From the NCBI RefSeq assembly GCF_001522545.3, contig NC_031797.1:4549203-4613202 (forward strand): a stretch of DNA of 64,000 bases, in the 5' to 3' direction. This DNA comes from Parus major. Lineage: Eukaryota > Chordata > Aves > Passeriformes > Paridae. A model generated the notes under the pieces. That model ran no database searches and was not told the origin of the DNA. It saw nothing but the letters and a program-made list of their open reading frames with translations. Made by a program: the position numbers and the translations under genes. Positions 1 through 64,000 of this stretch are shown piece after piece (position 1 is the stretch's first letter; every line of letters begins with the position of its first letter).

Positions 1-445
1 CCGAGGGCGGCCCCGGGTCCCTGGTGCCCCGCAGCCCCCGGGGATTCACCGGCACCGCGGGGCTTTGGGCCACAAACGTGGGCAAATGGCGATCCCGGGG
101 CTCGGCTCGGGGCCGTGGGTTGAGGGCGAGCAGAAGCTGCCGCTGGTTCCCGATTCGCTGCGGGCGCTCCGTGCTGGGAAAAGCGGGGGCAGGAGCGTGA
201 CACCGGCGTGGGGTTTGACTGTTCCATCTCTGCTTTCCTCCCCCGGAGACTGCCGGAGTCTGGGCACGAACCGGAGCTCTTTTCTTCCGGTTTGCTTTAA
301 ACCCTTGCGTTACTGTCCGTGTGAGCGGGGCCGGGAGCTGCGGGGTTTGTGTGTTCAGGCACACTTCGGTGACTTCCCCGGGTTCCAGCTGCTCCTGTTC
401 GCAGAAACGTGGAAGATGGATGGGATGCGGTGGAAGGGGAACTCT
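1..445. other. CpG-rich left edge, possible promoter-island shore
   Basis: The first 250 bases are very GC-rich with many CpG pairs, unlike the CpG-poor introns further right. This is how the shore of a CpG-island promoter looks. It could belong to the non-coding first exon or promoter of KDM4B, which must lie upstream of the start codon at 8800. I found no convincing 5' UTR exon boundary, so the call is regional only. The open frames across it look like chance products of GC-rich sequence. Confidence 0.4.
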
Positions 446-711
446 TCAGAGGGGCAGGGGCTGAGCTCGGTCTGGGACAGCAGCCCAGGAGGGGCTGGAG
501 CTGTGCCAGGGCTTGGGATGGAGCTCAGGGAAAGGTTTTTCCACCGAGGGTGTTGGACACTGAACTCCCCCAGGAACGGGCCCGGCCCTGCCAGAGCTGC
601 AGGAGCTCCCAGGGATGCTCAGGGTGGGATTGTTGGGGGTCTGTGCAGGGCTGGGAGCTGCACTGGATCAGCCCTGGGTCCCTCCCAGTTCAGGACATTC
701 AGTGATTCATC
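446..711 (+). mobile_element. CR1 LINE 3' fragment
   Basis: The sequence follows the 3' end of avian CR1 in sense orientation. It runs through 'gggacagcagcc', 'cagggatgctcagggtgggattgttggg' in diverged form, and a 'gtccctcccagttcagga' tail followed by 'attcagtgattcat', a decayed form of the CR1 terminal ATTCTRTG repeat. It is strongly 5' truncated and codes for nothing. Confidence 0.75.
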
Positions 712-1287
712 CCAGGCTGGCTCTTGGCTTTCCTGGAGCTCTTGGTTTTGGAGCTGTTTGGGAGCCAGGGGTGTTGCAGAAATGCTGCTGTGGACCCCTT
801 GCCCTGAGCAGGGAAAGTCAGCAGTGAGGTTCATTTTCACCTGGGCTCCCTCTGTGTTTGGCTGAAGCTGCTGCAGGGGCTGTGCTGCTGCTCTGGGACA
901 TCACATTTTTGTTCTGAAACTCCTTTGGGCTGGGCCAGTGTAAATCTGTGTTACAGCAAGCTTCACCCTCCCAAAACAGTTTCCTTTAAGAAAAAGAGTT
1001 AATTTTAAAGAACTCTGTCCATCTGAAACCTGATAGCATTTCAGCCACAACATTGCTTCTTTCCTGGGAACTTTTGCTTTTTTCTCCTCAGCTTCCTTTT
1101 CCTGTTTCATTGAAATTCACAGGCAGGGAAACCTTAAGCCTAGAATTGCAAACTTACATTTCAGCAATTGCATCAGGTAACTGTTGGAGCTCTTGGTAAT
1201 TGCTCTGTGACAGCAAGTTCCCAATTCTTGGGTTTCCCTGTAACAAGAGAAGGAAGTTGGGGCAGATTGTCCAACTCCTGCAGGGGC
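712..1287. other. Unique intronic or flanking sequence
   Basis: I see no exon, repeat or conserved motif here. Composition shifts from GC-rich to average vertebrate intron sequence. Confidence 0.5.
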
Positions 1288-1482
1288 TGAAGGAATCCTG
1301 AAGGAATCCTGAAGGAATCCTAAAGGAATCCTAAAGGAATCCTAAAGGAATCCAAAGGAATCCTAAAGGAATCCTAAAGGAATCCTAAAGGAATCCAAAG
1401 GAATCCTAAAGGAATCCTAAAGGAATCCTAAAGGAATCCAAAGGAATCCTAAAGGAATCCTGAAGGAATCCTGAAGGAATCC
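1288..1482 (+). repeat. 11-bp minisatellite with 43-bp higher-order structure
   Basis: There are eighteen units of tRaaggaatcc, fifteen of 11 bp and three of 10 bp that lack the leading t. In the core, three 11-bp units are followed by one 10-bp unit, and this 43-bp block occurs three times. The two ends of the array carry the variant tgaaggaatcc, while the centre carries taaaggaatcc. Confidence 0.95.
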
Positions 1483-1710
1483 ACGGCTGTTCCTGTCTCA
1501 TGAGAGGCAGGAGTTCCTCCCATGCAAAGGAGATGTAGGTGGATATAAAGTGATTCCTTGTTCCAGAGCTGATATTCATGGATGAAACATTCTCTGGAGC
1601 ATCTTTTGACAGGAAAATTCTGTCTAACACTCCGTGGTGGATTGTTCTTTCTCCTTTTTATTCTGGTTGGAAAGAGATAATTCCCTTAACTGGTCCAGTG
1701 GGACCAGAAT

Positions 1711-1812
1711 ATATATGGTCTTATATATAAACATTATGTATAAAATATGTAATATATATATATATATACAGAAGGACATAAATATATATATATGTATATA
1801 TATAAGATATAT
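1711..1812. repeat. Imperfect (TA)n AT-rich microsatellite
   Basis: This is a run of alternating T and A broken by short interruptions such as 'cagaaggacataa'. It is low complexity only. Confidence 0.85.
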
Positions 1813-3696
1813 AGGAGTCAGAACACTTTGGTAAAGACCCAGAGTACACAGGTCTCATGTTCCAAGTTTGCCTTTAGGATGAATTTGGGCTGTTATAAAT
1901 AAAACCTCACACACATGAGAGGTTTCACCAGCTTTTGATGGGAAGTCAACAGCAAAATTCACTTTCAGGGAGAGTCCCAGGCATTTCCTGTAGAGAATCC
2001 TGGCTGCTGGCCCATGGGAAATGTTCACCTGTCACCCTGAGCTGTGGGGACAGTGCTGCTCTCACTGGGAACAGATCTGATCTCAACTCCTGTCGTGCAC
2101 CAGAGGAAGGTTTAGCAGATAAAGTGAGAGTTCCACAGCTCTGCAGGTGTTTTGGATCACCCAAAATACAGACAGCTCGAGCTATTTCCATATAAAAGAA
2201 GAAATCTGATGTGAGTTGGGAAAACCAGTTTGGCCAGCCCTGCTGGAAAGGCATGGGAGCTCTGTGGGCACTTTACATTTATGCAGGGTTATGTTTTATT
2301 TCCTCCTGGGATGTCCAGCTGCACTACAGCAAACAGTGTCAGCATCAGGAGGCTCTGATCCACCTTGCGAGTCTAAATCTCATTTTTGAGAGCAGGGAAT
2401 CCTCCTGAGAGCAGAAATAATCATTGTGAGCTGCAGGCTGAGCCACCCAGGCAGCAGGGAGGGAAAGCTCTTGGCAGTCAGGAGAAACTTGGTGTTCCTT
2501 AATTAATTCTGGGCAGTCAGGAGGACTCGGGACTGGTGATTTTCCCCGTTCCTGACTCATCCAGTGCTCGGGGTGTGCTGTGGGGAAGGGTTTGCAGTGC
2601 CTGTGCTGCTCCACGTTCCTTCACTGGAGCATCTGTTAATAGCAAAGATGGATGACAGCTAAATATGTCCCCACAAGTGAGGGATTTGCTTAATGGGTTT
2701 GGATGCCACTGGGATCCTCCAGGGCTGCACAAATAATTATTTGTCATCTGGTAGAGAATTCCAGAGGGTTTGTCCGTTTGCAGGAGCAGCTGAAATCTTG
2801 GGGTACTGCAAAATGTTGGCAGAAATCCTGTCATTTCACCCTGGCTGGGGGATGTTAATGTCTTATCTCTGTGGGATGAGAAAGGTGATTTTCCTTTTTC
2901 AGTCTTCTCCACTAAACTGATGGTGGCTTAATAAGATTTCCTCTTTTTAACCTTTGTTCTGGACCAAATATGTTCTGTCTTGTCACAACTTGGGGATAAA
3001 GTAATTTGCTACCATGGCTTAATTAAGGTGCTTATTTTCATTTATATTTTCATGGGGTAAATCACTCTCCTTTATAAATGAAGCAGTTCCTGAGTTGTGT
3101 TCTTGATGGATTCCACAGGAGAACACATTTGTATTCTGCCCCTCCTTGGGCTGTGCGTGCCTCAGTCATGGCAGAAGTGACCAGGAGCTTCATTATTTTT
3201 ATATTTCTTTGCTGTTTCATAAGGTTCATGAACAAGCCACAGTTCCCAGATCCTTAGAGATTACAGGAGTGTCCTTTAGTTCCCAAATCTGTTAGAAACC
3301 CTGCTTTTGAATATGGCCCAAGAAGTGAAGGTTGGGAGTTGCTGGGGGTTAAGGTGATTTCTGAGGTTTTCTGAAATTCCTTCACAATTTTGGATACACC
3401 CCCAGGGCAGTGGAGAGGCCTTTGGTGAGGTTTTGGTGCAGATAAGAAGTTTTTGTGATGTTTGATCTCGGTTCAGTTGGCAGAAGAAGCTGCTTTGCCT
3501 GGGAGGGTGTGTCAGGTTTGGAGCTGCAGCTTCCAGAGGGACCTGGATAAAACAGAGCTGGGAGAGATTCAAATTGTCTCGTTTCTCCTTGAAGCTTTGG
3601 CTTTAATTTAGGATTTAGATTGTGACTGCTCGAGCTGCAGGTTTGGCTGAGAGGGGTGGAATGGGTGTGAGCTGAGAGAGGCCTGGGGGGGCTGAG
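1813..3696. other. Unique 5' intron or flank
   Basis: I see no exon or recognisable repeat across this stretch. Short open frames on both strands lack family resemblance and splice context. Confidence 0.5.
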
Positions 3697-3882
3697 GCTC
3701 TGGGGGTACCTGGCCAGGTGAGCTGGGGCTCTGGGGGTACCTGGCCAGGTGAGCTGGGGCTCTGGGGGTACCTGGCCAGGTGAGTCAGGGCTCTGGGGGT
3801 ACCTGGCCAGGTGAGTTTGGGCTCTGGGGGTACCTGGCCAGGTGAGTTTGGGCTCTGGGGGTACCTGGCCAGGTGAGCTGGG
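3697..3882 (+). repeat. 31-bp tandem repeat, six units, each with a donor-like site
   Basis: Six units of 31 bp share the core gctctgggggtacctggcca. Each continues as ggtgag, so every unit contains CAG|GTGAG, which matches the vertebrate 5' splice-site consensus. GT lies at 3718, 3749, 3780, 3811, 3842 and 3873. Units 3, 4 and 5 read GTGAGT, while units 1, 2 and 6 read GTGAGC. Confidence 0.95.
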
Positions 3883-6272
3883 GCTCAGGGCTGTGGGGCC
3901 ATGCCAGGCTCACCCTGCCCCTGCTCCCCAGGATTCCTGGGATGTGCTGGCAGCTGGAACTGGGTCAGTGTGTCACACCCAGCCTGGGCACACACCCAGC
4001 CCAGGGCTTCCTTTCCCAAGGGCCTCAGCCAGCCCCAGACACCGAGATTTTGTTATAAAAATCTAAAGGAGCTTAGAGAAGTCGAGCAAATCACTGAGAA
4101 CTCCAGGCTTTTCGTTCTGGCAGGGCTGTGGAAGGAAAAGTGGGAATTTGTCCTTGTTAAGGTGTTAATCTGAAGCAGGAATCACCTTTTGGGAAAGCAC
4201 TGCACTGGTCCAGGTTCCTGGTTGCTTTGCAAGGTTTCTGATGCCATTTCCCATAACACAAGAGACTGAGGGATGTTTATTTGAACATTTGTGGTGCTGC
4301 TGCCTTGGATTGAGGTGCCATGGGTTAAAACTTGGAATGCTTGTTTAGATTCAATGGCTCAGCCCACACGAGGTGCCTTTTTTAATGCTTATTTCTCAAG
4401 TTGTTTTTGAAACACTCCTGAAGCCTTGCAGTAAATCCAGTGAAGATAATAAAATCATTATTTCATTAAATAAATAATGCAGGGGGAACTCGTGCAGGCA
4501 GCAAACAGAGGCTCCAGGCTTGGCCAGGCTGGGCTCAGCACTGCTTTGAGAAGGGATTTGTGAGGTTGAGTTTATCTTGTCTGTTCAGTCAAACTTGAGT
4601 TTTTGAGGGTCTGATCTGGATTTAGTCAGAAATACCCATTACATGTTAACTACCTTGCCTCAGGCAATAATAAACTGTTTTAAAGTCATCCAGATTTATT
4701 GCTCTTAAATGTAACCACTTTTTCTTTTAAATACTGTTTGTGACTAAATAATTTTGTTGTTAGAGAAATGTGTGAGCAACTGTGCACTTCTACAGCAAAG
4801 AGGGTGTTTTGAGGGAAAATTTTATTTTCCCTTAATGAGCTACATATGCTGCTTGATTTTGAGTACAGGGGGATCTGGAATTGCGGAGGAGCCTTGTGGA
4901 GTGCAAAATTTAATAGAAAATAACTCAGTTTGTTAAATCCCAGGCACTGTAGATCTCCATCCCTGTGCTGGATGGGATTGTGGTCTCTGTTCCTCCTTCC
5001 CAAATATTTCCTCTGTTATGTTTACTTAGCCTTTATGGAGAATACACAAAACTCAAAGCAATTTGAATGTTAAAAATGTAATGAATATATAAATGTTTTG
5101 GGGTGAAAGGTGTTAGTTTAAATCCTTGCTGTAATTGTACAGTTGTTTAAAACTGGGCTGAGCAGCAGCAAACTTCAAAGTTTACACTTTGTTTGTCTAA
5201 ATGTTGGAATCTGATTCTTGGGAAGGAAGGAAAGTTGTCTCAGACATCCTTACACCACATAACCATTACAGTTGGAATATATATAGCTTTTAGTAGTCTG
5301 TTTTATCCACAGACCTGATGTCTTGTGAGAGTTTGTCTTTGGTTCTGCTAAGAAACCTTGGATGGAGCCTGATCGTGAGAACTGATGGAAATCAGAGTCA
5401 TTTGTTGGCTTAGTGAGAAAGGAAGTGGATGGAAATAGAAGAATCTGCCCTCTGTGTTCCAGCCTAATTCATCAAAAAATGCCATTTCAGACAGCACACG
5501 AGGTTTCCAGGAGTGTTTGTGCCTTAGGAGTGGAAGAATGAGTTAAGAGCAGGTTTGAGGGAGCTGCTCTGGTCCAGGTCCCCCCTGGCTCCAGCACAGG
5601 AGAAGGAGCAGCCCTTGGCTGTGCCCAGAGCAGTGCTGGGCCAGCAGTGGGGACACCTTGGGAACCCCAAACCTTTCCTGCAGGGAGGATTCCCCGTCCT
5701 GCCAGGGCTGGAACAGGCTCCAGGCATTCCTCTCAGCTCGGACAAAGGTTTCAGTCAACAGGTGCAGGATTTCAGCCACAACAGTGTCTTGGTTCACATC
5801 AGTTTTGGAAGGGAAAAGTCTCATGTAAAAGTCACTGAAATTAAAACTCAGTTCTTTGTGTGCACCGGGATCGTCCCTCTGGAGACAAGTTTGAGTGCTT
5901 CCTCACAATGGCTGAAAATGAGAAGGTTTTCATAATATTTCAGCTTGTTACTCTCTTACAAAGAAACAGAATGTATCCAGCTGAGAAAAATACCTTCACT
6001 CTTCTTTTCAGGAGCTCATGGGGGCTCTGCCTGCAGAATCCTCCTCCTCAGCATTGAGAGAAGGGTTTGTTCCCATCTCGTCCTCACCCGCAGCACTGCT
6101 GGGGCTGGAAGGATTCTGCTCTGGAACCTTCCCCTGGTGCTGGGAGCTCGTTAGGGCACTGCTTAATTGGGGCCATCTCCTGAAAACCCCGGATGGAGCT
6201 GCAGGCCTGTCCTGTGTGTCCTGGCTGAGTGTCCTGTGTGATCCCAGGAGCTGGGACAGAGCCCTGGGACAG
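3883..6272. other. Unique 5' intron or flank
   Basis: Nothing beyond ordinary intron-like sequence is seen. The part from about 4,400 to 5,350 is AT-rich. Confidence 0.5.
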
Positions 6273-6376
6273 CCCTGGGACAGAGGTGACCACGAGCCCT
6301 GGGACAGAGGTGGCCACGAGCCCTGGGACAGAGGTGGCCACGAGCCCTGGGACAGAGGTGGCCACGAGCCCTGGAG
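6273..6376 (+). repeat. 24-bp minisatellite, about four units
   Basis: The unit is ccctgggacagaggtggcca plus cgag, 24 bp, repeated about four times with one g/a variant in the first unit. Because 24 is a multiple of three, several frames stay open across it, which explains the long spurious open frames here on both strands. Confidence 0.93.
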
Positions 6377-8789
6377 GTGACCCTGACTTCCCAAAGCACA
6401 TTTGGTGCTGCCACGTGGGGAGCACTTGGCAAAGAAATTCTTTTCTCCCTGAGCTTTTCCTGTGGCCTGGGTGTTCCCAGCTCTTGGGGGAAGCTGCCAC
6501 ATCTCACTCAGGTCCTGGACCTGATTCCCCCTTCCCACCAGCTCTGTGGCTGTTTAATTATCATAGCTTAATTTGATTAGCTAAATGTACATTATCTGGG
6601 GTAGGTGTTGAAATGTTCTGTAGATGGAACTGCACATGGAAAAATCTTGTGCTTTGCTGTCTCTGGACTGAAGAAATTCAGAGTGCCAGGTGATGCTGCT
6701 TGTATTGAGGCAGTAGACCTTTTAATTAATTAATTAAGCTTTGGAGGAAGTAGTTTTATCCTTTAATTAATTGATTAAGCTATGCATGAAGTAGTTTTTG
6801 ATCTCCCTTCCTTACTGGAGTGTGTATTTTCACTCTTTGCTGAGTTTATTGACTGAAAATCGGAATTTTGGGAGAGAATCTTGAGGCAAAGATGGGATGA
6901 AGCTTGGCTTTGGCAGTTTGTTTTTCCCCTGGTTGTGGGTAAAGCTGCACATGCTGGGCAGGCTCTGTGGAGCAGATGGTGCTGGCAGGGCTCCTCCTCA
7001 GGATGGAATTCAGGCTCCTGTCCTGATCCAGCTCCTTCCCGGCTCCTGCCGGGCTCCCCTCGGCCCTGGCATTTCCAGACCCCGCTCACAAACAGCTCCA
7101 GGATTCCCAGGAAGGCTGTGGCAGACTTTGGGATGTTTTCTGTCCCTGTCCCACTTGCAGCAGCCCCTTTCCCTGCGGCTCAGCCTGGTTTTCCTGGGCT
7201 CAGGTTCGGAGCAGACCTCGGGAGATGGATCCCCAGCTCATCCCTCCTTGTGTTCCTGCAAAACATTTGTGTAGGAAAGGGATCAACCTCCTGCTTCTCC
7301 TGCAGTGCTGACCCTGAAACTGCCATTTGTGTTCCCAAAAGGCAATTTTTGTTCCTTGCTTGGCAAGGCTGGGGGTGTCCTTGGGCAGGGCCACCCTGAG
7401 GATGGAGGGCTTGCTTTTGTTTCCAAACTGCAGCAATTTCTCTTGGAAATTGGAAGTATCTTGGGGTGACAGGGGTGAAATGGTATTTTTCTCCCTCAAT
7501 TGGTTTTGCTCTGGGATTTCCTGCAATACTGGGATTCATAATTTGATTTTATTCTGGACTGGGTTCTGCATCTCTGGCTTCTGGCTTGGGAAGGGCTTTT
7601 CTGACTGTGAAAGGCTGTGGTTTTATGCATAAAATTCCTTTAAAGACTCCTTGGGGAAGGATATAAGACTTGCAGATCCTTGTTTTGAAACAAATTTGCA
7701 TAAAAGTTAGTGTGTAAAATTCTAATGTTTTCTGGTTTCTTAAATTTCACTCCAAACTGTTCATGTGGCTTTGAAATGGAAAGTTTTACCCAGTTAAAAT
7801 GGAACCTTGGAGCCCTGGGTGTGGGATCTGTCCACCGAGTGTGGTTTTATTCCCAGGAGCTGGGAGCTCTGGCTGTCCCTGGGACGAGTTCTGTGCCACA
7901 CTCACCCTTCCAGCACAGATCCAGGAGTGCTCCTGCTTCACTTTGTGTTTTCCTAACGCTGCCAGCGCTTCCAGGAGCGTCTGCAGTTCTTCTTGGCTGC
8001 TGTGAGATCAGTTTAAATGCACAAATGCTTTTCTTGGATGTAAAAGTCTCTCTGGAGCCGTTTCCTGCAGCTCCATCCTCCTGCAGCCCAGCACTGCCAT
8101 CTGCAGCTGAAACTCCACTAAAACCTTTTATTGCCCTGACAGATTTCCAGCATTACCTTAAAAAAGCCCATTTAAAAAACTGTGATTTCATCCTGAAGAG
8201 TTGGGGAATTTGTTCTGGGTATTTTGGAATTGTGCATCTGTGTTTCTTGTAAGACTTGCCTGACACTTTGTTGTATTTATGAACATTGCAAATACAAAAA
8301 CATAATGAAGCTACGTTAAAAAACCCTTAATTTTATAATTTTTAATGCAGTCTAGCACATGAAAAAAAAACCCCAAACTGGGTAAAGCTGTTGGGTTTGA
8401 ACTTAAGCAGAAAATGGAGCATTCTGGTGGAAAACTTGCAGGGTGGCAGGTTGTACACACCGACAATGCTGAAGGTGGTGAGAAGTTGTTATTTTTGTGA
8501 CACCATCCTGATGAGGCACCACTTTCTGTGGTGACCTGGGGGGAGATGTTAAGCCTGTGCTCTATATTTAGCCCCTGGCTGAGCTCTCGGGTGATCCTGG
8601 TGTCAGGAGTTCCTGACTAAGTGGATTTTTGGTTGGAAGCTCCTCATATCCACGTTAGAGGGTAGTTCCTACAAACAAAAATGAAAAATCTCTCCAGGCT
8701 CTCTGTGGAACTCATTAGAGCTGGGAGCTAAAACCAAGATTTTAACCAGTATCTTTTTCTGCCCCTTTCCTTGCTGTGTCCCCTCTCAG
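6377..8789. other. Unique 5' intron up to the first coding exon
   Basis: No exon or clear repeat is seen apart from a short (TTAA)n-like stretch near 6720-6735. The last bases (…cccctctcag) form the acceptor of the first coding exon. Confidence 0.6.
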
Positions 8790-8799
8790 GACTGGAACT

Positions 8800-63874
<55,075 letters not shown>

Positions 63875-64000
63875 GTAGGCTTTGGGCTCGGGGTGCCTGG
63901 CCTGGGGGCTTGGGCTGGGGGATTTGGGCTTTTGTTGGGTTGTTTTGTTTCTGGGGGTTTTTTAAATAATTTCTCCCCGCCTATGTTGGCTCAAAACGTT
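63875..64000. other. Start of the next intron
   Basis: Only the first 126 bases are visible. They are G/T-rich intron sequence with nothing else seen. Confidence 0.7.

Noticed and set aside
1711..1812. TA-rich run as a TATA promoter
   Set aside because: It is a degenerate microsatellite, far from the CpG-rich edge, with no supporting elements.

Overview
The window is vertebrate nuclear DNA, most likely from a bird and probably a songbird. It contains many short truncated CR1 LINE 3' ends ending in the usual 'cttccaacccaaaccattctgggattctg' type tail. It also has GC-rich, CpG-containing exons, many GC-rich minisatellites, and four runs of N that each abut a tandem repeat. These features suit an avian microchromosome; that last point is inference, since KDM4B lies on a small chromosome in chicken as far as I recall.

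The only gene I can support is KDM4B (JMJD2B), on the + strand. It encodes the Fe(II)/2-oxoglutarate histone H3 lysine-9/36 demethylase. I rebuilt 18 coding exons by hand. All have GT-AG introns, all phases agree, and together they give 2,670 nt, or 890 codons, with no stop codon. The start codon is at 8800. JmjN is in coding exons 1-2, JmjC in exons 4-8, an acidic/basic/proline-rich linker in exons 8-13, PHD1 in exons 13-15 and the extended PHD in exons 16-18. The catalytic and zinc residues are intact and fall at the residue numbers I recall for human KDM4B: Y133, H189, E191, N199, K207, H277, C235, H241, C307 and C309. The Tudor domains, stop codon and 3' UTR lie beyond the right edge. The left edge (1 to about 250) is CpG-rich and may be the shore of the promoter island, so 1-8789 is upstream sequence or the first intron.

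Layout: 1-8789, 5' intron or flank with an 11-bp/43-bp higher-order minisatellite, a 31-bp repeat and a 24-bp repeat; 8790-13591, start codon and first half of the demethylase domain; 13592-28637, a 15-kb intron; 28638-42267, rest of JmjC; 42716-51055, linker exons; 53770-63874, the PHD fingers. Nothing bacterial is present: no operons, CRISPR arrays or insertion sequences.

The most unusual signal is splice sites caught inside minisatellites. The donor of coding exon 1 starts a repeat that carries three further copies of the exon-intron junction, two of them exact over about 40 nt. The acceptor of coding exon 18 is the last unit of a 33-bp array in which the sequenced units carry acceptor-like sites. 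Using those decoy acceptors would lengthen the protein in steps of 11 residues without breaking the frame. Whether any decoy is used cannot be told from DNA alone.
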